From NCBI GenBank assembly GCA_014898415.1, contig RCTD01000022.1, forward strand, positions 558,001-622,000: DNA of 64,000 nt. The letters run 5' to 3'. Both the position numbers and the translations under genes were made by a program. Position 1 is the first letter of the stretch, and each line of letters starts with the position of its first letter. The notes under the pieces are model-generated. The model searched no databases and was not told the DNA's origin. It was given only the letters and a program-made list of their open reading frames with translations. This document shows positions 1-10,209 of this stretch, piece after piece. Origin of the DNA: Stromatinia cepivora. Its lineage: Eukaryota; Ascomycota; Leotiomycetes; Helotiales; Sclerotiniaceae.

Positions 1-2790
1 CCTCCTCCAAGAATATTTTTGTTTGGGATTTTGTATTCATTAAATAAATAATATACAATTGAAATACCAAAAAGATCGCATAGAGTATTAACGAAAGCAT
101 TGATTATATCATATTATTTGATTCCGAAACCGCATCCAACGATAACCACCACCACGATTCGGAATGATCAATTTGCTAATATAGCAATATAAATAATCTC
201 AATAATATTCTTAATCTAAAGATCTCTTTATATTATTAAATATAAATAGCAACAAATAACCAAACCCCGATCATTATATTTATATATAAACATCTATTAA
301 AGAGAAATCGATTTTGTAGATTCTGATCCAGAATCGATTTCATACCAGATTTTCCTAACCTTAAGATTATTAACTTCAAGATCATAATCTTATTTGAATC
401 AATATCCCATTTGATGATTTTCTAATTAATAATAAAAACGAAGTAATTTTGGAATTGCAAATATATAAATTCAAGGAAGTAATATTATCTATAATCTATT
501 GATCATAGATCAAATGAAAGATAATAATGATTTTGCTTCAATTTCAACAATGATTATATTATAAACTATTATAAATTGAGAATACTTCTTTATATCATTC
601 ATTCCTTATTGATCAAATCAGAATATAGAATGAAAATTATTTAAACAAAGTAATCCTATTAAATCTATCCTTTGAGATATAACGATTTCTATATAGAATC
701 CAATATTGGGATCACTTCTTAAATAGTATTATTATATATATAATTGCTTTTATATATATATTGATTACTTTGAAATACAAGAACCAAATGACTTCTGAAA
801 AAAAGATGATTCCGAATAATAATCGTATGATTGAAATTCAAATGGATTAATTTGAGCCCTGAATATTTCAATCTTTATAATATAAGTTTTCTTAAATATC
901 TATTCAAGATTATGAATCTATAAATCCTTTATAAATCGATTATATAAATATATAGAATATAATAATTTTTGTAATAATTGGATTTCCTTTATAGAATATT
1001 TTGATTGATTATTTCAATATATATACTTCTTTTTGGAATGTTGAAATTGATCGATTGAAGCAATTTTTGGATTATTTTTGTATATATTATAAAGAATATT
1101 AGTAGTATAATTAATAAGCTTATACTCTATATTTCCTATATCAATATATTCAATAAAATCGGGATCTGTATTATTATTACAAATATCTTTTTGAATAATA
1201 TCAATATCTTTATCCGTAAGATATAATTGTTCCTTAATAAAAGAATCAACTTCTTTAGTTTTTTTAATAGAAAAATCGATCAGTATTTGTATATCTTTAT
1301 TGTATACCTTATCCTCACTATCTGAAGGATTGAATGGATTGAATAATTCTAAATCGATTTCTTTATTCCTATTATCATCCTTTAGATCTGTATCTACCCT
1401 CAAGATCAATTTATTTATAAATAATAAATCTGAAATACATTTAATAAATAAATTAAGGATTTTTCAATCCGTAAAAATAAATAAATGAATGAAATCTTCA
1501 TAATTATCTTCGTTTTAAATAATTGTTCCGTTCATTTCAATATGATCTTGTAAATTAAAGATTCTAATAAACTGTTTAAACTCTTTTGTAATATAAATAT
1601 CAATTATTCAATTAATAGAATCCATATAATAAATGAATTCCTTATTGAATATTACATTTTGAATAATAATAATTTTATTGAACTTAGATATCCATATACA
1701 ATAGACCAATATATCTGGGATATAGTCTATTAAATACTCAATATATACCCAAAGATTGATTTTATATCATTTCTTATTAATTCTAGTTTTTCTATTTTTA
1801 TTCAAAGAGTAAACTCAGTATTTATATTTATAGATTTTGTTTCAATTGGAATAAAGATCATCAGATATTTTTTTGGCGAATAAAGGATTATTTTTACAAA
1901 AGTAATTATGAAATTATATATCGAATACTTTATTAAATAATTTAAAGGATTTGGTTTTCAAAGGATTTATATTATATAAATAAATAACAATTTACATTAC
2001 TTCCATTTATAATTTATTCAATAAATCTATTATGATTTGTATTTTTATTTGTTTTGTAATTATTTCTTATTTTATATATTCTGATTCTTTATTAGATTTA
2101 TATATATAAAACAAAAATAGTTCGAATTCAATACCTTCTTGCTTAATCCATTTCTCAAATAATATTACTTTTATAATTCTAATAATAGATATATTATTAT
2201 CCTATTTAACTATTACAATTGCTAAATTATATTTATAATAAATTCAGATTATAAAGCTTTGAATAATTATAAATATTTTATTATTTATTTTATAATAAAT
2301 TAAATATAAAAAGATTTTACTATAATATATTTCTTTGATTAATAAAAGTTATAATACATTATTATACCCTTCATCGAAATCAAAAAGATTTTATTGGATT
2401 TTGTAAAAGGATTGAAGTAACTAATAATTATTTGAAGTATAAAAAATGATTTGCTTTGTATAAATACAAATATATTGACAATATAATTAAAACAAATAAT
2501 ACCTTTTATTTTGATGTTTTGTATTACAAATATTAAATATTCAAAAACTTCTTTATTCAAATATCTGAAATATTTATACTATATTTCATTTATATCTTCT
2601 TTTAAAAAAAGTGGATTATAAGAATGATAGAATACTTTATTTATTTTTCTGTTTATTATTAGATATATTATAAAAAGATTATTTATAGAAATAGATAAAA
2701 AAATACTTGAATAAATAAAAAGTGATTTGTATTCTAAGAATATAAGATTTTCAATATAAATATATTGAATAACTATTATATTATAAATTA
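1..2790 (-). mobile_element. Decayed Ty1/Copia fragment, same family as the element at 30527-38796
   Basis: Very AT-rich. It aligns by eye, in the same order and orientation, with about 33850-36640: both begin with the same run (ATATTTTTGTTTGGGATTTT) and both carry a minus-strand reading frame with a shared acidic stretch (KEIDL near the start, then TDPDFIEYI). Here that frame is 1014-1409. In the better copy this segment lies downstream of the protease region, so I infer the integrase to reverse-transcriptase linker. Neither LTR is in view: the left end runs off the window and the right end stops about 50 bp before the WD40 gene stop codon. Differences from the other copy are mostly transitions, as RIP gives. 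Confidence 0.7.
1014..1409 (-). pseudogene. Copia polyprotein fragment (linker region)
   Basis: An open minus-strand stretch of 131 codons that is an eroded piece of a Copia polyprotein and not a gene of its own. It matches 34896-35384 codon for codon over most of its length, including the motifs NKEIDL, VDSFIK, QKDI and NNNTDPDFIEYI. The acidic, Asp- and Asn-rich composition fits the poorly conserved linker between integrase and reverse transcriptase, but that placement is inferred from order alone. The flanking sequence is broken by stops in every frame. Confidence 0.55.
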
Positions 2791-2843
2791 TAAATATATA
2801 AAGCAACTTTCAAGAACCTAAATAATTATCAAATTTATTATTC

Positions 2844-5543
2844 CTAAAATTTCTTCCACCATTTCCGCTTTCCCTCCTTCTTTTGTTGTGGACCTGTGCT
2901 TATATTCTCCGCCTTATCATCACCTTCCTTCCTCTGCCTCTGCACCTCAGCAGCCAGCACAATACCCTTTTGCTCCCGAATATCGCTCACCCTCCCCCCC
3001 ACTGTATTAGGCCAAAACTTGGCGTTTAGCCCATCAATAACCTCTTTGACTGCAGGATTTTGGGCAATCCAATCATCGTACGTCATAGTCATAAGCTGAG
3101 CTCGGTCCAGCTGTGCGTACTCGTCGATCCACGTCCGCGCCACAATCTCCGCCACGGGATCATCGGCCACGACGAGATCTGACTGCGGGTACAACCCCCC
3201 ATGTAAAGCGCGTAGCCGTGCCGGAATCCCATGCTCGCCGGTCAGCTTCGGCTTCAAACTGCCGGTCAGAAGCTCTGCCGTGTATTCGGCATCTGAGTCC
3301 CTGAGGTAAACGTCTGATAGTCGGGTGCAGGACGAGAAGGCCATTAGTGGATAGAGCTTCCTCAGCTCCAGGCTAACCTCGATCATGGCTCGGTCGAGAC
3401 GGCTGGCCAAAAGTACTTCCGGGTCCGATATAGGAGATCCGTCCTTGGGGTTTACTGCTGTTCCCCGACGTGTATCATAGCGCAGACCCAGGCCGCAGTA
3501 GACAATCTCGGGCATGATCTGGCCAAACTCCGGGATGGGATTGTCAATAAACGACCTAATGTGCTCCATTGTCGTGTTCGTGAGGTACTCGTAATCCAGC
3601 ACCTCGAGCCGTTCCTCCACGCTAGTGGTTTTCAAGGCTAGTCCTTTCCCCCCCAACGCAATATCCAATATCGGTTGCGGGTAGAACACCATAATAACGC
3701 CCAAGGCCGTGTTCTGCAGGGGTTCATTGTCCGCCGCTATGAGTTCGTCCAACAGCGTCTGGTACGCCCAGATCCGCACCTCTCCGTCGCTCGACGTCGT
3801 TATGATGACCCTTGTGCCCCGTACTACCCCGAATGTGACATACGTGATGTCCGCCGTGTGGCCGTGGAACTCCCGGTGCAGCTTGCCAGTTTCAGCTCGC
3901 CATATCCGGACCGTTTTGCCCGATGCCGACGCTACGTGCATGTCTACGGAGTCTATAGCGACCGAGGTGACGGGCGCGACATGGCCGCTGAGCGTGTGCA
4001 GCAGCTCCCACGTGCGGGTTTCCCAGATCCGGACCGTCCGATCGAAGGAGCTCGTCACCATAAGATCGTAACTGAAAGCCATAGAGATAACTGCATCTGT
4101 GTGGCCGCTGAGTGTCTGTAGCAGGTTTCCCGTGCTCGTGTCCCAGATCCGGATCGTGCCATCATACGATCCCGACGCCACCCACTTGTCCTGGTCGCGG
4201 TCCGAGAAGGCAACAGAAGCTACCGGTCCCTTGTGGCCTTTTAGCGTATGTCGCAGCTTACCTGATCTGGCGTCCCAGATGAGAACCTTTCGATCATCCG
4301 ACGCGGATGCCACCAGCATATGCTTATCCGAGAACGCAACCGAGTTGACTGGCCCCTTGTGGCCTTTGAGTCTATGTATCAAGTTGCCTGTATAAAAATC
4401 CCAGACCCGGACCGTGTTATCCTCAGACCCCGACACAACCCACGCATACTCGTACGAGAATGCAACCGAGTTAACCATGCCGTCGTGGCCCACGAGCGTT
4501 CTTTCCAGCTTGCTCGTATGAGAATCCCAGATGCGCACCGTTTTATCTCGTGAGCCCGTCGCGATTTTCATACGCCCGCTATAGCACGCGGCCGAGGTTA
4601 CCGCTCCGTCGTGAGCTTGAAATGTATCAATCAGCGCACCGGTTCGGAGGGAAGTCGACATGTTGATCGCCTCCAGAAGGGCCGGACCGTCGGAATAGAA
4701 GCGGTTGTATCCTTTGATGATGACTTGTAGGCTTTCGAACTTGTTGTAACGAAACCACGCGAGAATCCTGGCGAAGGCGTCGCCGGGCTGGCTCACGTCG
4801 AGTTGAAAGGTGCTGCCCTCGTAGACATCTTGCTCCAGCTGAGGGGCCCTCTCAGGCCCATATATCCCGCCTTGCCTGTCATAGTCGAACAGCAAGCTCT
4901 CGAGGCCGGGAACTTTTGCACCTGTCTCCTGGAACGTGCTCGCAAAGTCATTCTTCTCGAGATTGATGCCCTTCGTCACGAGGATGGTATCTATGACATC
5001 ACGGCCGTCGTTTTGACTCCACCTCCCGCTCTGGGCTGTCGTCCGGGCCCCAGTGGCGTCGTGGGACAGGAACGCCTTGCGTAGGCTTAGTGACTTGTCT
5101 GCGTTCGTGTGCAACTTGACGTCGAGCTCGTGGAGACGGAAGCCGTACTCTTGGAATCCGTAGTCGATAGCGAGGACCGAATTCTCGGGAATTTTCATGG
5201 CCTGGTCGTAGAACCCGCGATGGCAAAATACGCCGCTGAATCGGTTGAAATTGGACTTGGGTTCCCGAGGCTGGCTCCAATCATCTATTTCGGTGCGGTA
5301 GTACTTGTCCGTCTTAATGACGAGGGACGTCCTCAAATTTTCAACTTTTTTGAAGAAATTGGACGATTGCAATTGACTTCTCCCAATCCCGCCGCGAACT
5401 CTGTCTAACAAGTCCTTTGGGCAGTATTTCTCTATCTGCTCCTTCCAATCGTACCCCGGCGGGAGGGGTGGAAGGGGTCTTGACACTCTTGATTGCTTAA
5501 AATAGCCCCTGTCTGGTTTGTCAGGGTCGTGACGCGTGGCCAT
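2844..5543 (-). CDS. WD40-repeat protein with split GDPD-like domain
   Basis: Intact single-exon gene of 899 codons. Residues 1-100 are basic and Pro-rich. Residues 105-165 carry the signature of a glycerophosphodiester phosphodiesterase-like fold: HRG (108-110), PENS (119-122), ELDV (139-142) and HD (161-162). Seven WD40 repeats follow at about 305-593, most ending in variants of TVRIWD and opening with LxGHxxxVxSVAFS. After the propeller the segment VIMVFYPQPILDIALGGKG (about 616-634) looks like a return to the barrel, so the WD40 block seems inserted in the domain. The tail (870-899) is highly basic and ends KWWKKF. No signal peptide or membrane segment is seen. The catalytic-type residues look present, but whether it hydrolyses phosphodiesters is unknown. 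It is divergent from the HET gene, 540 bp away, and its stop codon lies about 50 bp from degraded Copia DNA. Composition is normal, so the gene is not RIP-damaged. The near-identical repeats recall the WD40 arrays of fungal incompatibility NLRs, but no NACHT domain is present. Domain calls are by motif only. Confidence 0.88.
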   Translation of the reverse strand: MATRHDPDKPDRGYFKQSRVSRPLPPLPPGYDWKEQIEKYCPKDLLDRVRGGIGRSQLQSSNFFKKVENLRTSLVIKTDKYYRTEIDDWSQPREPKSNFNRFSGVFCHRGFYDQAMKIPENSVLAIDYGFQEYGFRLHELDVKLHTNADKSLSLRKAFLSHDATGARTTAQSGRWSQNDGRDVIDTILVTKGINLEKNDFASTFQETGAKVPGLESLLFDYDRQGGIYGPERAPQLEQDVYEGSTFQLDVSQPGDAFARILAWFRYNKFESLQVIIKGYNRFYSDGPALLEAINMSTSLRTGALIDTFQAHDGAVTSAACYSGRMKIATGSRDKTVRIWDSHTSKLERTLVGHDGMVNSVAFSYEYAWVVSGSEDNTVRVWDFYTGNLIHRLKGHKGPVNSVAFSDKHMLVASASDDRKVLIWDARSGKLRHTLKGHKGPVASVAFSDRDQDKWVASGSYDGTIRIWDTSTGNLLQTLSGHTDAVISMAFSYDLMVTSSFDRTVRIWETRTWELLHTLSGHVAPVTSVAIDSVDMHVASASGKTVRIWRAETGKLHREFHGHTADITYVTFGVVRGTRVIITTSSDGEVRIWAYQTLLDELIAADNEPLQNTALGVIMVFYPQPILDIALGGKGLALKTTSVEERLEVLDYEYLTNTTMEHIRSFIDNPIPEFGQIMPEIVYCGLGLRYDTRRGTAVNPKDGSPISDPEVLLASRLDRAMIEVSLELRKLYPLMAFSSCTRLSDVYLRDSDAEYTAELLTGSLKPKLTGEHGIPARLRALHGGLYPQSDLVVADDPVAEIVARTWIDEYAQLDRAQLMTMTYDDWIAQNPAVKEVIDGLNAKFWPNTVGGRVSDIREQKGIVLAAEVQRQRKEGDDKAENISTGPQQKKEGKRKWWKKF

Positions 5544-6083
5544 TTTGTGTTCGTGCTGATGGTAAGAGCAACTTGGTCGGGCATTCGTGTTGGAATGGAG
5601 TTTGTACCAGCAGATGGATTGTCAGGGCGGGATGGGAGTTGGGAGGAAAATGATGGGGGAAATGAGTTTTGAAAGTCACCTTTTGTAGGTAGAAAGGAAA
5701 ATCTAGCGACCTAGGTGGGTAGCCTTCAAATTTCTGAAATTGACTCCTCGTTGTAGGAATCTTGGTCACTATTTGTACCAGCCGTTCGTTCGTAAGATGG
5801 CGGCGCATTGTTTTCGGGGGCGACGCTGTGAGCCTTGGAGCTGAATCTGCCTTGGCTGATGATTCCCACGTCCCCGCATGTCATTCGCCAGATGATATGC
5901 GGGGTTCAACCGCCAAGAGCCTCATCTATTGGACTGAGGGTGCAAGAGGTCACCTGGACTGAGGGGTAATTCCGTCATCGACCATAAACCTAGGGCCTTC
6001 GCCCTCCGAGGACCTTCCCGATTAGTTTCGGTCGCTGCACTTAGTTTTGCAGCCACTGTCGCTGCCGACTCAGACGGACTATA
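5544..6083. promoter_or_regulatory. Shared divergent promoter region
   Basis: 540 bp between the two divergent start codons, of normal composition, and therefore probably the promoter of both the WD40 and HET genes. Two copies of GGACTGAGGG lie 24 bp apart at 5931-5940 and 5956-5965. An inverted CCAAT (ATTGG, 5928-5932) overlaps the first copy. No clear TATA box was found. Co-regulation is an inference from the geometry. Confidence 0.45.
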
Positions 6084-8006
6084 ATGGATGAGAATCATGT
6101 TTCCTACAATTACGAGCCGATCCAGCGCGATCAGATTCGGTTGGTCAAATTCAACTATGACAGTGACCGTATATCAGCTGTCCTTAAGACGTTCCCGCTT
6201 GAAGGACCTGCCCCTTCTTACCACGCCCTGTCCTATTCCTGGTTGAGCGATAGCCTAGCTACTGACGACACCGAAGAATACCATGTCCTTGAAACCAAGA
6301 AAGGACAGCTCCGTATCCTCGATACAATACGTACTTTTTTTCGCGTCTTGATTTTAAAGGGTGCCGGGCCGGGCGACACATGGTGGTGGATCGACTCAAT
6401 CTGCATCAACCTGGCAGACGTGAAAGAGAGGAGCCAACAGGTGCAGCTGATGGGGCAAATTTATCGCAATGCCTACGACGTGATCATTTGGCTGGGCGAG
6501 GAGTCTGACTACACCGATCGTGCTGTCGACTTTATCGAACTGCTCAACAAAACAGTCAGGCAGCAAACATACCATACTGGTTCCGAAGATATTCGCCGCA
6601 TTTTTCAGCAAAATCATTACCAGCCACATTGGGCTGCCCTGACAAGTTTCTTCCAGCGGCGATGGTGGTCTAGGATCTGGACTCTTCAGGAATATGCTAT
6701 AAACGCAAACGTTTCGTTCTGGTGCGGAATGCGGAGCCTTAGCCGGTTCGCCGTGGAGGGTGCTCTGATCGGTGCAGACCAGTGCACGTCGGTCGCGTTC
6801 AAAGGGACTCCTGCCTTTCGGCACGGATTCAGCCGAAGAAGAGTACAGATACTACACGAAAAGGGACAGGTCAAGGCCAATAAGCTCCACATGAGTCTAG
6901 TAGCACTGACCGCCTACAGCTCATGCTTCGAGGCTACAGACGACCGAGATCGTCTGTATGGCATCATGGGATTGGCCACCGATACCTGCTTCCTGGATGT
7001 GGATTACTCGTACAGCGTGGAAGATACGTACCTGCGCTTTGCGAGAACATTCATTGAGCACTACAAGTCGCTTGATGTCATCTGCTTTGCCTCGATATAC
7101 AGCTCTTTACCTGGCTCTGCGCTGCCATCCTGGGTACCTGACTGGCGAGCAAGCATAGACCCTCTGTCGGTTCCTTTAATGGTCAGCCAAAGTGCAAAAC
7201 CTCATATCGGGAATCTTCGCCCCTTCGCCCTTGCCATCGATGAGCCCAGTGATCCATCGCCCTGCTATGCCGCTTCCAAAGACTGCGCCGCCGTGTACAA
7301 ATTCGAAGGCTCGAAACTTGTCGCTCGCGGAACGATCGTGGATGTGGTCGATGGACTTGCCGGATCTAGGAATACCGAACTGATCCAGTGTTCCAGCCAA
7401 CTGAACTTGACGAAAGTCGCGTCTGAATGCATGTCAGCCTCAGAAATCCTTCGGAGTGTGTGCAAAAGCTTGGTGCTGGACCGAAAAGATCGATTCATGC
7501 GCTTTGCCATGCCCGCCGATGAATTTTTTCACGACTTCATGTGGCTATGTGGCCAGCTCATGATGAAATCGGCATCGCTAGTGCCTAAGGAGTTCCAGGA
7601 ATGGTATGATTGGACAAAACCTCTCCTGATTCATGGGCGCAGCTTCGAAAAGGTCCTTCACGATAGCAATGAAGCTGTCGATATCGGCTCGTCCCCCTTA
7701 GGTCCGAGCTGGGACGAGTATATCTTTGACTCGTTTTTTGGTAGATTCTTCGATACGGTCGTGAGGATGTCGCTACGTCTGATGGTCACTCGCAATGGAC
7801 GTATTGCCTTGGTCTCGGAAAAGGTGAGCAAGGGGGATCTGGTTGGTGTCCTTTTCGGTTGCAGCGTTCCCGTTTTGCTGCGGCAGTCCGGTGACGAGGG
7901 GGAGGGCACTTTCACTTTAGTAGGAGAATGTTTCTTGGACGGCTTTATGGATGGAGCAGGCTTAAGTGGTCAAAATTTTCCCGAAAGAGATTTCTGTATT
8001 AAATAA
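6084..8006 (+). CDS. HET-domain (heterokaryon incompatibility) protein
   Basis: Intact single-exon gene of 640 codons. The HET domain covers about residues 46-205 with its three classic blocks: YHALSYSW (46-53), WWWIDSICINL (100-110) followed by ERSQQVQLMGQIYRNAYDV (115-133) and VIIWLG, then RRWWSRIWTLQEYA (192-205). The C-terminal end LVGECFLDGFMDG (about 614-626) and the closing FPERDFC are the usual tail of the large HET family. In Podospora and Neurospora, HET proteins trigger cell death when genetically different hyphae fuse. Here that role is inferred from the family. No NACHT or WD40 domain is fused to it, but a WD40 protein is encoded divergently next door. The start gives a complete N terminus with no in-frame alternative upstream. 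The AT-rich tract begins directly after the stop codon. Confidence 0.93.
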   Translation: MDENHVSYNYEPIQRDQIRLVKFNYDSDRISAVLKTFPLEGPAPSYHALSYSWLSDSLATDDTEEYHVLETKKGQLRILDTIRTFFRVLILKGAGPGDTWWWIDSICINLADVKERSQQVQLMGQIYRNAYDVIIWLGEESDYTDRAVDFIELLNKTVRQQTYHTGSEDIRRIFQQNHYQPHWAALTSFFQRRWWSRIWTLQEYAINANVSFWCGMRSLSRFAVEGALIGADQCTSVAFKGTPAFRHGFSRRRVQILHEKGQVKANKLHMSLVALTAYSSCFEATDDRDRLYGIMGLATDTCFLDVDYSYSVEDTYLRFARTFIEHYKSLDVICFASIYSSLPGSALPSWVPDWRASIDPLSVPLMVSQSAKPHIGNLRPFALAIDEPSDPSPCYAASKDCAAVYKFEGSKLVARGTIVDVVDGLAGSRNTELIQCSSQLNLTKVASECMSASEILRSVCKSLVLDRKDRFMRFAMPADEFFHDFMWLCGQLMMKSASLVPKEFQEWYDWTKPLLIHGRSFEKVLHDSNEAVDIGSSPLGPSWDEYIFDSFFGRFFDTVVRMSLRLMVTRNGRIALVSEKVSKGDLVGVLFGCSVPVLLRQSGDEGEGTFTLVGECFLDGFMDGAGLSGQNFPERDFCIK

Positions 8007-8401
8007 CTAGAACTAATTTATTATTATAAATATTTATCTTTTAAATTATATAGAAGTAATTAAAATCTTAAATATTATTTAATTATAAAATTTAATATTA
8101 TTATAAAGTTTATTATTGAAAATAATTATAAACAAAAAAACCGTTGGTATTTCTAAACAATTGATCATTGGTCAATTGAACGGAATTTTGTGGAGAAGCA
8201 AGAATCGCCGTAGTTTTTCACGCCCCTCAGGACCTACGTCGCAGCTCGTGCTGCGCAGACTTGTCAGATACTCATTATATAAAAGAATTTGTCTTCCTAT
8301 TGATCAAGTGAAACCATATTTTGATTGATACCTAAGATACTAAAATTTGTGTTTCTATTATAACCTTATCCAGCCCAATCAACTCCTTTCATCCTTGCTC
8401 A
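8007..8401. other. Gene-free spacer after the HET gene
   Basis: AT-rich to about 8190, then about 70 bp of more balanced sequence (8195-8270), then AT-rich again. No coding sequence, RNA gene or terminal repeat could be recognised. The balanced patch may be a scrap of lost gene or element sequence. Confidence 0.4.
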
Positions 8402-9169
8402 TTAACTATTCTTGAAAAGTACAGGAAAGAAACCATCAAAATGCTCCTGAGCCAACATCTCTTTCCCAAATTGGAGATTGGCACCATTTGCTGTATAATA
8501 ACGCCAGGTATTGCGAACCTCATTAAGAGTGTGAGGTAGAAAGAGTTGATCAAGGGTATTCATACTGGTCCGATATTTACGAATGAAATCGCGAATACGT
8601 CGAGCAAGATCCTCCATTTGATCATAAGCAACATTGACCCCAGGCATCCCTTGAACAATACGACTATCCAAGTAAATACCCTTGAACTCCATCAACATAA
8701 TCTGGAGTCTATCAATGTGGACGGGTTCCATTTGGAAAGGGCCAAGTTGAGAGATGGAGTTCTCCATCATCCAAAAGCGTAGGACTTTTGCCAAAGTCCA
8801 ATACACTATATAATATTAGTTGAATACTTAGAGTATTAATATCATAAACTTACTCAAAGCACCTTCCTTCCAGGCAGGCACTGAAGATTTAATGCCACCT
8901 GTAGCGATATTAAGAACAATACGATTTTGAGGGACGGAGGGAGATGGAACCTCAATAGGCTCATCTTCCTTACGACCGGTGAGGTCAATCACTTCGCCAG
9001 GAGGGTTGGCGACAGGAGCGGGAGCGATATCTTCTTCATCCCTATCGGCGGTAAGGTCGATTATGAAAAACATATCAAGGCGAGGAGGAGTAGCATAACG
9101 AAGAGGGCTGGCGACATGTTCTCGTTCAACAGGAGTAAGGCTTGGCGTACGTGAATCTTGGCTTGCCAT
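8402..9169 (-). CDS. Small two-exon protein with tandem SUMO-interaction-like motifs
   Basis: Two exons, 9169-8854 and 8805-8402, split by a 48-nt intron (8853-8806) with donor GTAAGT and acceptor ATATAG. Splicing joins the frames exactly (codon A|TG) to give 239 residues. I chose the ATG at 9169 because it opens the conserved-looking MASQDSRTPS; the frame continues 40 codons upstream, but that stretch is Phe/Ser-rich and UTR-like. Residues 33-40 (MFFIIDLT) and 60-65 (VIDLTG) have the hydrophobic-IDLT pattern of SUMO-interacting motifs, and Pro- and acid-rich linkers surround them. Residues 106-239 are a compact, probably helical region (WTLAKVLRFW, DLARRIRDFIRKYR) that I do not recognise. 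The strand is the same as the Helitron remnant just upstream, so carriage by that element is possible. Function unknown. Confidence 0.65.
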
Positions 9170-9475
9170 TTTGGGTAGAAATGAGGTTTTGACGATGAAT
9201 AGATTTGAGTGTATGATCGAAATATCAATAGAAGTGGATGGAAATTGGGAAGAAAAAGAGAAGAAGAAAAGGGAAAATGTAAATAACAAACATACTCCGC
9301 ACTTATTGAATTGCTTTTTATATTTCGATCACATGGAAATCTACTCGACAGTGTATGCATATAACTGAAGAGTCAACTGGACAATATAAAAAAAAGTAAG
9401 GTTCATACCGGAAGGCTTCCCCGAAAGGCTTTCAAATTTATTATATCAGTCATTAATACCTTCTAATACTTCTAG
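9170..9475. other. Short intergenic stretch with two adjoining palindromes
   Basis: Leader region of the small gene plus sequence after the Helitron helicase. At 9410-9420 (GGAAGGCTTCC) and 9423-9433 (GAAAGGCTTTC) sit two perfect 5-bp stems with a one-base centre, two bases apart. On the minus strand they fall just downstream of the helicase, where a Helitron end with its hairpin would be expected, but no terminal CTRR could be fixed. Confidence 0.35.
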
Positions 9476-10209
9476 CTATACAATATTTTCTGTTCTTCCT
9501 GGTTTATTATCATTATCTAAAGGTAACAATACATGAAGATATCGTAAATCTTTACTTCGAGTTATGGCTATATAAAATTGGCTATGACTGAAGCAAGGAC
9601 TTCTCAAATCTACCCCAACATACTTAAACCCTTGATCTTGAGGCTTATTTATCGTCATTGCAAAACATGCTTTTAGAGGAAATTGTTTGCGTTTGAGTAT
9701 GAATGGTAGTTCCCCTGGTAAAGTGTAAATAGTAATCCGGGGGATGTGTCTCATGGTATTATGAAAATCATCACCTAAAAGCATTATCTCCAACATATGT
9801 GTCTTGATATTGGTGACAATCATCCTTGAACCATTATATAGTCCTTGCCGTAGACGAATACTGCGTAAACACATCATAGGCATACCTACTTTGAGCTTTA
9901 TTATTAGATTGTCGTCATCCACTTCCTTCACCATCTCCATCTGGATCCTCCTGAGTATCAAATGAAGGTAGTGCCCTGTATTCCCTGGCATTTGGTCGGT
10001 GATTGAGAAGTGCTCCTCCTGGTAATAAAAGAGCTGCAATTCCTGTAGATGCTACACAAAGAACTGATAATCCTTGATTACGATAATAATGACATAGAAC
10101 AATATAGAGATATGTTTTACCACAACCTCCGGATCCTTGTAGATAGAAATGCGCTGTTGTAGGATCCTCCTCAATAACCCTGTCTCTTATTGGCTTGAGA
10201 ATATCTTAT
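9476..10209 (-). pseudogene. Helitron PIF1-like helicase remnant
   Basis: On the minus strand the segment 10209-10030 reads as helicase with a Walker A motif, GSGGCGKTYLY, preceded by PIRDRVIEEDPTTAHFYLQ and followed by ASTGIAALLLPGGA. An open stretch at 10039-9476 holds the C-terminal motifs: LKVGMPMMCLR, GLYNGSRMIV, FPLKACFAMTINKPQDQ, VGVDLRSPCFSHSQFYIAITRS. This is the order in PIF1-type helicases of Helitrons (motif I first, V and VI last). The part between Walker A and the LKVG block is far too short, so motifs Ia to IV are deleted, and the two pieces are in different frames. No Rep (HUH nuclease) domain is in view. The sequence is clearly less AT-biased than the Copia nest. Confidence 0.8.

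Noticed and set aside
3675..4395. Long plus-strand frames opposite the WD40 gene
   Set aside because: Mirror frames of the repeated WD40 coding sequence; Arg-, Pro- and Ser-rich shadow translation with no homology signal.
5544..5808. Minus-strand frame continuing upstream of the WD40 start (5521-5808)
   Set aside because: A different frame from the WD40 gene, composed of Pro-, Thr- and His-rich sequence, with no donor or acceptor that would join it sensibly.
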